Shown: piece by piece, positions 1-5,580 of the stretch
How the letters are laid out: every line of letters begins with the position of its first letter
Numbering within the stretch: position 1 is the first letter of the stretch
NCBI GenBank assembly: GCA_030607655.1
Contig: JAUWJN010000140.1
Coordinates: 1 to 6,829, forward strand
Reading direction: 5' to 3'
Origin: a bacterium
Lineage (GTDB): Bacteria > Armatimonadota > Zipacnadia > Zipacnadales > Zipacnadaceae
Length of the DNA stretch: 6,829 nt
Program-made: the position numbers and the translations under genes
Notes under the pieces: model-generated
The model's database searches: none
Seen by the model: the letters and a program-made list of their open reading frames with translations, nothing else
What the model was told of the DNA's origin: nothing

Positions 1-89
1 CGCTTAGCCCAGTTACTCATTTGACGGGCTTCCAATTGCCGCCGCCGTTCGATCTCCCTAAGTCTCTGCGGAGATACCTTGCGAGCCAC
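1..89 (-). CDS. Start of an unidentified gene, truncated by the left window edge
   Basis: An open frame begins with GTG at 89-87 and stays open to base 1, giving 29 codons. The peptide starts VARKVSPQRLREIERRRQ and is strongly basic and probably helical. GGGAG sits 8 nt before this GTG. A second in-frame GTG at 98-96, preceded by AAGG at a 6-nt gap, is an equally possible start and would add three residues (V-T-T). The gene follows the zinc-ribbon protein gene after 44 nt on the same strand, and its leader shares sequence with the leader of the 155-residue protein gene (1093-626). That shared leader supports a real gene start here. The family cannot be recognised from 29 residues, and I propose no function. 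Confidence 0.5.
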   Translation of the reverse strand, partial: MARKVSPQRLREIERRRQLEARQMSNWAK

Positions 90-98
90 TGTAGTCAC

Positions 99-127
99 TC
101 CCGGCCTTGCGCTCTGTGGCGCGTGTG
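99..127 (-). repeat. Leader repeat, copy 1 (before the partial gene)
   Basis: The minus strand carries CACACGC, then AGAGCGCAAGG (115-105), just before the start of the truncated gene. The same elements in the same order occur before the 155-residue protein gene (AGAGCGCAAGG at 1114-1104). The 11-base core is identical. The flanks are similar but with small length differences. Confidence 0.45.
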
Positions 128-133
128 TGGCGT

Positions 134-598
134 CTAAGGGCCTCCTGCGACTCGTGCGAACATCAACAATATGATTAGCACCAGGAACAGGAAAAAGACG
201 ACAAAGCAAGATCCCCAGGCCCAGTTGAAAATGCTCCTGCCCGCGCTCGTATTCCAGGGCCGGAAGACGTGCCCGCAGTCAGGACAAAGGTCGGCGCGGT
301 GGCTGACCTCATGCCCACAGTCCGGGCATTGGAATAGCTGGGGCTGTTGTCTCTCTTCTGGCCCCTGCTGGTGGTTCTCTTGCCCTAATTGTCTGGCGTC
401 CTCGGCTCTCCGCCTCTGGGCCTCTTCACGCTCCCGAAGCAGCCTTTCCCTGTCTTCCCGCGCAACTTGTTCAATCTCTCGCCTGCGAGTTTGCCAAGTG
501 ACTGCTGCTCCACAATGCGGGCAATGCCCGGCATCTTGAGGAATTGCCCTCCTGCATTGAGGACAATACACAGGATTTATCAAATCTGAGTCATTCAT
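134..598 (-). CDS. Double zinc-ribbon protein with coiled coil and C-terminal membrane anchor
   Basis: This is a 154-residue protein. Residues 12-29 form a zinc ribbon (CPQC, ten residues, CPHC). Residues 38-85 are a highly charged Arg/Glu/Gln-rich segment, very likely a long helix or coiled coil. Residues 91-108 form a second ribbon (CPDC, ten residues, CPDC). Residues about 127-148 are a very hydrophobic helix (FVVFFLFLVLIILLMF), followed by a six-residue tail. There is no signal peptide, so the expected topology is a tail-anchored protein with both ribbons in the cytoplasm. The ATG at 598 is supported by AGGAGG 8 nt upstream (607-612). The gene lies 27 nt after the 155-residue protein gene. 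The ribbons resemble the double zinc ribbons found in many bacterial membrane-associated proteins of unknown role. A structural or adaptor function is inference only, and I see no catalytic motif. Confidence 0.82.
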   Translation of the reverse strand: MNDSDLINPVYCPQCRRAIPQDAGHCPHCGAAVTWQTRRREIEQVAREDRERLLREREEAQRRRAEDARQLGQENHQQGPEERQQPQLFQCPDCGHEVSHRADLCPDCGHVFRPWNTSAGRSIFNWAWGSCFVVFFLFLVLIILLMFARVAGGP

Positions 599-625
599 AA
601 GAGGGGCCTCCTGTGCGGATTAGGG

Positions 626-1093
626 CTATTCTGGGTTGTCCTGCGGCGCAATACACGCTAAGAGCTTCAAATAGTTTGACCAGACACGCGACCAGGAGAC
701 AGCAGTCCTAACTACCGCACGCCTTCCGCCTTTGTCACGCCCAACTACCAGTACCAGAGGCTTGCCGTCGAATCTCTGCTTGCCATTGCCCTGTAAGGCC
801 GCCTTCTCATATTCCGGCGTAGTTAATACCTCTGCTCCGGAGTAGTAGCCAACGGCGTACTGTGCCTCTATTGCTTCGCGTTCCTCGTCGCTTAGCTCGT
901 CCATAGGGGACGGCTCCGGACTCCGGCAGCAATGCGCTAATGTCCGTCCGGTTTCCTCAGCTTCTTCCTGGGTTCTAAAATAATCAAATCTCTCAGGGTC
1001 ACTGTGCCGCGGGTTCCAGCGGTGACAAGAGGATAAGTCGTGGTAAACCGCACTATCCTTCAGTGCTACCCAGATCGGTGATTCCTCTATCAT
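626..1093 (-). CDS. Hypothetical protein with degenerate Ada-type zinc-binding N-terminus
   Basis: This is a 155-residue protein. Residues about 9-56 align by eye with the small metal-binding domain named after Ada, which also occurs beside nucleases and in stand-alone proteins. The matching elements are Ser14, Tyr17-His18, Cys23, the aromatic pair at 38-39, EEAE at 43-46, Gly49 and a terminal Cys56. The family normally ends in CxxC. Here the first of those cysteines is replaced by Ala53, while His54 and Cys55 lie next to Cys56, so metal binding would need altered ligands or may be lost. The linker at 57-76 is acidic. Residues 77-149 form an unrecognised globular part with a hydrophobic strand (PLVLVVG) and an aromatic C-terminal helix (WSRVWSNYLKLL). 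The ATG at 1093 has AAGGAGG 7 nt upstream. The gene lies 48 nt after proA and is probably co-transcribed with it. Function is unknown. Confidence 0.8.
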   Translation of the reverse strand: MIEESPIWVALKDSAVYHDLSSCHRWNPRHSDPERFDYFRTQEEAEETGRTLAHCCRSPEPSPMDELSDEEREAIEAQYAVGYYSGAEVLTTPEYEKAALQGNGKQRFDGKPLVLVVGRDKGGRRAVVRTAVSWSRVWSNYLKLLACIAPQDNPE

Positions 1094-1096
1094 CTC

Positions 1097-1126
1097 ACTG
1101 CCTCCTTGCGCTCTCGGCGTGTGGTG
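1097..1126 (-). repeat. Leader repeat, copy 2 (before the 155-residue protein gene)
   Basis: The minus strand reads CACACGCC, then AGAGCGCAAGG (1114-1104), continuing into the ribosome site AAGGAGG and AGTGA before the ATG. It matches the leader at 99-127. A common origin by duplication or a shared regulatory element is inferred; chance similarity of ribosome-site context is possible. Confidence 0.45.
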
Positions 1127-1141
1127 GCCGCGACGACCTTC

Positions 1142-2398
1142 CTACGAGGTTCTGATCTGGCCTTCGCCGCGTACGACGTACTTGTATGTGGTCAGCTCGC
1201 GTACACTCATCGGCCCTCGGGCGTGGATCTTGTCGGTGGATATCCCAATCTCCGCGCCCAGCCCGAATTGGCCGCCGTCGGTGAAGCGCGTGGAAACATT
1301 ATGATATACACAGGCCGAGTCCACTTCCCGCAGGAAACGCTCGGCATTCTCTTCGTTGTCCGTATAGATGGCCTCCGTTAGGCCGGAGGTATGCTGGGCG
1401 ATCAGCGTCATTGCTTCGTCCATTGAATCAACTACCCGCACGGACAGAATCATATCCAGATACTCAGTATCCCAATCCTCCTCAGTAGCGGGCACACACC
1501 CGTCCACTAACTCACAGGTGCGCGGACAGCCCCGGATCTCTACCCCAGTCTGTTGCAGGTCAGTAACAACGGCTCGCAGGGCTTCAGTATTCTTTGAGTG
1601 CACGTACAAATTCTCTACAGCGTTGCAGACGCCGGGCCGCTGCACCTTGGAGTTGTGAACCAGTTCTACCGTCATATCCAAATCACAGGTCTCGTCCACA
1701 TATATCTGAGTCATCCCCCGTTCGTGTTTTATAACCGGCACGGTAGCGTTCTCCACTACTGCTCTGATAAGGCCGTGGCCGCCGCGGGGAATGATGAGAT
1801 TGAGATACTGGTCCATTTTCGCCATTTCGGCGACTGCAGCTCGGTCGGTAAAGTCAATAACCTCCACGCAACTGCGGGGCAACCCCGCCGCCTGACAAGC
1901 ATCCTGGAGGACCTCGCCCAAAGCCAGGTTAGAGTTTATCGCCTCCGAGCCGCCGCGTAGCAGGGTGGCATTACCCGCCTTTATGCACAGACTGGCAGCA
2001 TCTATGGTCACGTTCGGGCGCGACTCGTAGATAATGCCGATTACGCCCAGGGGCACAGCGACCTTCCGGATGCGCATCCCATTAGGTCGGGTCCACTCCT
2101 CAATGATCCGGCCCACCGGGTCGGGTATCTCCATGATCTCGGCCAGGGCCACCGCCATCTTCTCTAGGCGCTCCTCGTTGAGCAGCAGTCGGTCCAGCAT
2201 TGCCGAGGATAGCCCCGCCTCCTGGCCACGCTCCATATCAATGGCATTAGCCCGTAGGATCTTGGCCTGCCGCGCCCGCAGCAGTTCAGCCGTGCGCGTC
2301 AAGGCCGCATGGCGTTGCTCCTCGGAGGCAGTTCGTAAGATGCTGCTGGCCTGGTAGGCGCGCTGGGCAAATTCCGCAACCCGTTCGTGTACTGTCAT
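1142..2398 (-). CDS. proA: Gamma-glutamyl phosphate reductase
   Basis: ProA reduces gamma-glutamyl phosphate with NADPH to glutamate semialdehyde, the second step of proline synthesis from glutamate, in the cytoplasm. The 418-residue length is normal for the family. The family pattern is clear: GVIGIIYESRPNVT (118-131), KAGNATLLRGG (140-150), IPRGGHGLI (203-211), QRPGVCNA with the expected catalytic Cys258, STRFTDGGQFGLGAEIGIS (369-387) and ARGPM followed by RELTTYKY near the end. One oddity is GMTQIYVDE at 228-236: most ProA proteins known to me have Cys-His where Thr230-Gln231 stand here. The start is ATG 2398, placed 5 nt after AGGTGAT, which spans the end of the upstream zincin gene; the gap between the genes is 6 nt. 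No proB is visible in the window. The identification is secure; activity despite the Thr-Gln change is inferred. Confidence 0.97.
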   Translation of the reverse strand: MTVHERVAEFAQRAYQASSILRTASEEQRHAALTRTAELLRARQAKILRANAIDMERGQEAGLSSAMLDRLLLNEERLEKMAVALAEIMEIPDPVGRIIEEWTRPNGMRIRKVAVPLGVIGIIYESRPNVTIDAASLCIKAGNATLLRGGSEAINSNLALGEVLQDACQAAGLPRSCVEVIDFTDRAAVAEMAKMDQYLNLIIPRGGHGLIRAVVENATVPVIKHERGMTQIYVDETCDLDMTVELVHNSKVQRPGVCNAVENLYVHSKNTEALRAVVTDLQQTGVEIRGCPRTCELVDGCVPATEEDWDTEYLDMILSVRVVDSMDEAMTLIAQHTSGLTEAIYTDNEENAERFLREVDSACVYHNVSTRFTDGGQFGLGAEIGISTDKIHARGPMSVRELTTYKYVVRGEGQIRTS

Positions 2399-2403
2399 TG
2401 GTC

Positions 2404-2410
2404 ATCACCT
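2404..2410 (-). promoter_or_regulatory. proA ribosome binding site overlapping the upstream stop
   Basis: AGGTGAT lies 5 nt before the proA ATG. It consists of the last sense codon (AGG) and the TGA stop of the zincin gene plus one base. A second in-frame TGA follows the first directly. This geometry suggests that proA translation is coupled to translation of the zincin gene, and it fixes the proA start. Confidence 0.75.
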
Positions 2411-3523
2411 AAATATCCCTCGTAGAACTCTCCTTAAGAACGATTTTCGTTTGGGCGCAGGAACCCTGCCCTGCTTGTCTTTTCGCGCGGCAAAGTCATC
2501 CTCTTTCTCGAGTTTGGTCAGCCTATTCAAGCGTTGTCTCGCATCTATTACATCGGAGATGTCTTTTTCTGTTTTCCCTCTGGTTTGCGCTATTGTTTCC
2601 CTAAGTGCAATAGTATGCAAAAACCGGAGGCACGGATCGAAGGTTTCCGTTTCCGCCATAGCCGCTACATCCCGCAGTAAATAGCTGATCTTCTCGCGCT
2701 TTACCTCTACGAGTCCTTCCGTTTTAGGTATGGATATCTGCCTGACAAATCGCAAGTGTCGGTCAAGTTGCTTCACTTCACGCTGCAAAGTCTGCGCATC
2801 TTGCTTCAGTGCATCCAGAAGCCCAGCTCTATACTCGCCCGTGTGAAGTTCTTCGTTGAAGTAATCGCTCTGATATGAATTACAAGCCTGAATAGCAAGT
2901 ATAGCTTCTCCAGAAAGACTAGATATCATATCTACATATAAAATGCCCCGCATTGCACAGACCAATCGATAAACAAAGGCTAATTGCTCCCGATCAAGAT
3001 AGCCCGTACTGAGTTGGTCTGTCACGAGATATGTCCCATCTCTTCGTACTTCCTGCCGGGTGCTTCTAACCTCGCAGCCATTAAGAATTAGCTTGCCAAG
3101 GCCCAGAAAGACGGCAGCCACATCGGTGAGTACTTCATTGTGGTATTGGTGAATAGGCCCGCTTCCAGCGGAAATGCGGTTTAGGTGTAGATACTTATGA
3201 GTGATTTCATGTGCCAGAGTCGCTAAAAAAGCGGCGGGGAATATAGCTGTGTCATCCGAAATCTCTACGAAAACCTCCCTTTGCCTATCTTCAAGTTCCA
3301 CATGTCCACCGACTCCCTCTTGTTGCTTCGCTGTGGCAACTATAAAAACGAGACCGTGCAATCCGATGAACTCTGCAATTCTCCTGGCTGCACGCTGAAT
3401 TGCGATAGGATCCCTCCCATCTAGTGAGAAAGGTTGGAGCATTTCATAGCTCGTTCTATCCCCAAGCCGTTCCTCAAGCATAATGAGCTTGTCAATATAA
3501 TCTTCTATAAATAGTTCTGACAT
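2405..3523 (-). CDS. Uncharacterised HExxH zinc metallopeptidase-like protein
   Basis: This is a 372-residue protein with no signal peptide, so probably cytoplasmic. Residues 96-112 (PAAFLATLAHEITHKYL) contain the zincin motif HEITH: His105 and His109 would bind zinc and Glu106 would be the catalytic base. About 20 residues later comes NEVLTDVAAVFLGLGKLIL (129-147), where Glu130 is the probable third zinc ligand in gluzincin style. The E-x-LTD-x-A and LGLG pattern also occurs in other bacterial hypothetical zincins that I recall. Residues about 232-262 look like a coiled coil. Residues 315-345 are charged and helical, and the tail from 347 is rich in Lys and Arg (KRKSFLRRVLRGIFR), suggesting binding to nucleic acid, acidic lipid or a protein partner. 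The ATG at 3523 has only a weak GC-rich purine stretch upstream. The gene opens an apparent operon with proA 6 nt downstream. Substrate unknown; peptidase activity is inferred from the motif. Confidence 0.8.
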   Translation of the reverse strand: MSELFIEDYIDKLIMLEERLGDRTSYEMLQPFSLDGRDPIAIQRAARRIAEFIGLHGLVFIVATAKQQEGVGGHVELEDRQREVFVEISDDTAIFPAAFLATLAHEITHKYLHLNRISAGSGPIHQYHNEVLTDVAAVFLGLGKLILNGCEVRSTRQEVRRDGTYLVTDQLSTGYLDREQLAFVYRLVCAMRGILYVDMISSLSGEAILAIQACNSYQSDYFNEELHTGEYRAGLLDALKQDAQTLQREVKQLDRHLRFVRQISIPKTEGLVEVKREKISYLLRDVAAMAETETFDPCLRFLHTIALRETIAQTRGKTEKDISDVIDARQRLNRLTKLEKEDDFAARKDKQGRVPAPKRKSFLRRVLRGIFR

Positions 3524-3639
3524 TTCTCGCCCCGCCAGTTACAGAATGACCTACGACTTGGTTTGGTCCGACTTACGCTTATCATTTTTCCTTTGTCTCT
3601 TGTCACGATCACTCGACTCACTAGTTTTCCACAAAGCAT

Positions 3640-3667
3640 CTTATATATTACCCATACGTCAGGACAA
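3640..3667 (-). promoter_or_regulatory. Candidate sigma-70-type promoter for the zincin-proA block
   Basis: Reading leftwards, TTGTCC (3667-3662) is a possible -35 box and TATAAG (3645-3640) a possible -10 box, with a 16-nt spacer. They lie in an AT-rich patch 117 nt upstream of the zincin ATG. The surrounding 160-bp spacer (3524-3683) separates this block from the zinc-ribbon membrane protein gene and has no other convincing gene. I see no clear terminator for the upstream gene. The match is moderate and was found by eye. Confidence 0.35.
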
Positions 3668-3683
3668 TGTTACACACATATAA

Positions 3684-4193
3684 TTAGTTCCTCCCCGCAC
3701 TGTTTCCTTCGCAGTCAAGGAGGCGGGCCAGATACGAAACGGTCAGATACACCACGGCGGTGCTGCCCACTGCGGTGAGGAGCAGGGCGTCCAGATCGGA
3801 AACCCCGCTTGCGGCCAGAAACAAAACTAACATGCCGGCGCCACAGGCGGAGAGCAACAATCTGCGGAAGCTGCGCCGTACCCCGGGTGCTAGCCGGTTG
3901 CCTAGCCAGCCGGCGAGCACAGCTCCCCCTAACCCCCCACCTCCCGCGGCCCAGGGCATCACAGTTGCGGTTGGCTCGCTAGCGCTGGCGGCCAGGCCGA
4001 GCGCCACTCCCAACTCCACGCCGACAATGAAGCCAAACACGCCGCACTCGGCCCCGGTAAAATACTCACCCGCCTGCAGGGCCTCCGGCGGCACCGAGAA
4101 GTCGTAGCCGCAGTGTACGCAGTACAGTCCCTGGGGAGTGCGCACTAACTGGCGATCGCACCGTGGGCACCGATTCTCGGAGTCCTCCGCCAC
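3684..4193 (-). CDS. Zinc-ribbon integral membrane protein, unknown function
   Basis: This is a 169-residue protein starting at GTG (4193-4191). Residues 9-28 form a single zinc ribbon (CPRC, 12 residues, CVHC) expected to face the cytoplasm. After a short linker come about four hydrophobic segments at roughly 47-69, 78-98, 111-129 and 134-156. The second is unusually glycine-rich (AAGGGGLGGAVLAGWLG), and a basic loop (RRSFRR) follows near 106-111. The C-terminal tail is short and polar. The GTG start is well supported: AGGAGGT lies 7 nt upstream, and the zinc-ribbon cysteines begin at once. The gene follows the M20 peptidase gene after 130 nt that contain a hairpin and a 9-bp repeat. I do not recognise a named family. 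Small zinc-ribbon membrane proteins like this are common orphans in bacterial genomes. Confidence 0.75.
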   Translation of the reverse strand: MAEDSENRCPRCDRQLVRTPQGLYCVHCGYDFSVPPEALQAGEYFTGAECGVFGFIVGVELGVALGLAASASEPTATVMPWAAGGGGLGGAVLAGWLGNRLAPGVRRSFRRLLLSACGAGMLVLFLAASGVSDLDALLLTAVGSTAVVYLTVSYLARLLDCEGNSAGRN

Positions 4194-4200
4194 AATTCCA

Positions 4201-4207
4201 ACCTCCT
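4201..4207 (-). promoter_or_regulatory. Strong ribosome binding site selecting a GTG start
   Basis: AGGAGGT on the minus strand sits 7 nt before GTG 4193. It is one of the best Shine-Dalgarno matches in the window. It decides the start of the zinc-ribbon membrane protein and argues against an alternative reading frame that crosses this site. Confidence 0.8.
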
Positions 4208-4215
4208 GCTACCGC

Positions 4216-4269
4216 AGCAATGACAGCAACGGCAGCAAGCACAGCAACAGCAGCAACGACAGCAACGGC
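4216..4269. repeat. Six tandem copies of a 9-bp repeat
   Basis: On the plus strand the unit is AGCAA followed by four variable bases. The six copies are AGCAATGAC, AGCAACGGC, AGCAAGCAC, AGCAACAGC, AGCAACGAC and AGCAACGGC. They are contiguous, and the first five bases are identical in all copies. The array fills most of the spacer between the M20 peptidase gene and the zinc-ribbon membrane protein gene and ends 9 bp before the latter's ribosome site. Nine-bp periodicity keeps any reading frame open, but I find no gene that convincingly uses it. Confidence 0.9.
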
Positions 4270-4287
4270 CCGGATATGGTTATCCGG
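4270..4287. other. Perfect 7-bp inverted repeat (hairpin) after the M20 gene
   Basis: CCGGATA, a 4-nt TGGT loop and TATCCGG form a perfect stem-loop 36 bp beyond the stop of the M20 peptidase gene. On the transcribed strand it is not followed by a T-run, so it is not a classical intrinsic terminator. It could be a weak or factor-assisted terminator, an RNA-stability hairpin, or a protein-binding palindrome. It abuts the 9-bp repeat array directly. Confidence 0.55.
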
Positions 4288-4323
4288 CGTTCTCTGCTGG
4301 TGAAAACCGACCGCCACCTACAC

Positions 4324-5574
4324 TTAGGAACTACCACACCAGCGAATTATCCCCATAGCCAGGCCCTGAGCGGCGGCAACTACCTGCGCCCAGCAGACCT
4401 TTTCGTCGGCGGAATGAGCTTCGGATATACTGCCGGCTCCGTAGACGACAGTGGGTAGCCCCGCCAATTTGGCATATAGCCGAGCATCGCAGCTAACGTT
4501 CCAGCCGTAGACCTCAGAATCCAGGCCGCAGTCCAGCGCTGCCTGGTGCAGGGTCGTGACCAGCGGGTGATCGGAGGGGATTTCGTAGGCATCATTATGC
4601 AGTTTGGGGAAGGTCAGTTCAAAATGTTCTCGGAGCCACTGGTCATCGGTGCGCATCACTGCCTCATACAGTTCCTGTTTTACCTGAGCCATATCCTTGT
4701 TAGGGAGAAAGCCTACGCCGCCCTCTAGTACACACTTGCCGGCGACCATGGAGGGCCAACCTTCGGTGCAGATAGTGCCCAGGCATAATTGCACCGGCGC
4801 CGCGTAGCGCTCGAAGAGGGGATAATCCTGGCTGGCAGCAACCAGTTCCTGCTCGTACTCCAGCATCCACTTTATGGCTTCCATCATCTTCTCGATGGCG
4901 TTGACACCCTCGTGGCGGCGGCCCATATGCAATGACTTGCCGGTGGTCTTAGCCCGGAACCAGACGGCCCCGCGATTGGCGGGGAACACATCCAACCCAC
5001 TGGCTTCCATTACCACGACACCGTCGGCGCGGCAACCCTGGCGAATTAAGGCCAGAGCACCATTGCCGCCGACCTCTTCTTCTATTACTATTTGGACTTC
5101 CAGGTCGCCGGCCAACTTGACACCCAGGTCGCTCAGAGCGGCCAGGGCCATCAGGATACCCGCCACCTGCCCCTTACAATCGGTAGCTCCCCGACCGTAC
5201 ACATATTCGCCATCAAAGCGGGGATTGAAGGCTTCGGCCCAGTCAGTGGCGGGAACCACGTCGGCGTGCGATTGCACAATCAGTGACCGCCCTTCCCCCC
5301 CTCCTGGCTGGCGGGCAACCAGATTATGGCGGCCAGCATAGGGCTGCTCATTGTCCCCATGTGAGTATTCGGGGTCATTTACTATATCTTCGGGTATCTC
5401 CTGGTATTCGGCGGGGAAGCCGACTTCATCAAACAGTCCCTTTATGTACTCTACCGCCCCCGCTTCATTGCCCTGAGTGCTGGGGTAGGTTATCATCTCC
5501 ATCAGCCAGTCCCGCGCCGCATCAGCGTGCTTTTCTACTGCTTGTGCTATTTGCTGGCAATCAATATCAGTCAT
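4324..5574 (-). CDS. M20-family metallopeptidase / amidohydrolase (ArgE/DapE type)
   Basis: This is a 416-residue cytoplasmic hydrolase of the two-zinc family that removes acyl or aminoacyl groups through an amide bond (ArgE, DapE, carboxypeptidases, aminoacylases). The metal and catalytic residues are in order: His103 and Asp105 in QSHADVVP, bridging Asp132 in YGRGATDCKG, the EEE run at 165-167 in IEEEVGGNG giving the catalytic base and a ligand, Glu190 in VVMEASG as the acidic ligand, and His387 in EAHSADE. The lid or dimerisation domain lies roughly at 200-310 and carries the family's SLHMG histidine (His216). Length is normal for ArgE-like enzymes. ATG 5574 follows thrB after only 6 nt, with AGGA formed by the end of thrB. 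Exact substrate cannot be read from the sequence: acetylornithine, succinyl-diaminopimelate or a dipeptide are all possible, and I assign no symbol. Confidence 0.92.
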   Translation of the reverse strand: MTDIDCQQIAQAVEKHADAARDWLMEMITYPSTQGNEAGAVEYIKGLFDEVGFPAEYQEIPEDIVNDPEYSHGDNEQPYAGRHNLVARQPGGGEGRSLIVQSHADVVPATDWAEAFNPRFDGEYVYGRGATDCKGQVAGILMALAALSDLGVKLAGDLEVQIVIEEEVGGNGALALIRQGCRADGVVVMEASGLDVFPANRGAVWFRAKTTGKSLHMGRRHEGVNAIEKMMEAIKWMLEYEQELVAASQDYPLFERYAAPVQLCLGTICTEGWPSMVAGKCVLEGGVGFLPNKDMAQVKQELYEAVMRTDDQWLREHFELTFPKLHNDAYEIPSDHPLVTTLHQAALDCGLDSEVYGWNVSCDARLYAKLAGLPTVVYGAGSISEAHSADEKVCWAQVVAAAQGLAMGIIRWCGSS

Positions 5575-5580
5575 ATTTCA

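Noticed and set aside
874..1381. Plus-strand open frames across the window, for example at 1106-1381, 1598-1960, 4874-5341 and 6149-6472.
   Set aside because: They lie antisense to proA, the M20 gene and thrB, have no family signature and no consistent ribosome sites. They are by-products of the coding strand composition.
4270..4287. The hairpin as a classical intrinsic terminator for the M20 peptidase gene.
   Set aside because: No T-run follows the stem on the transcribed strand, so only a hairpin is claimed.
4066..4317. An 83-codon GTG-started frame on the minus strand whose repeat-encoded part reads AVVAAVAVLAAVAVIAAVA, like a membrane helix.
   Set aside because: It has no ribosome site and overlaps the well-supported zinc-ribbon gene by over 120 bases in another frame. 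The hydrophobic run is simply the 9-bp repeat translated, and the rest resembles no protein.
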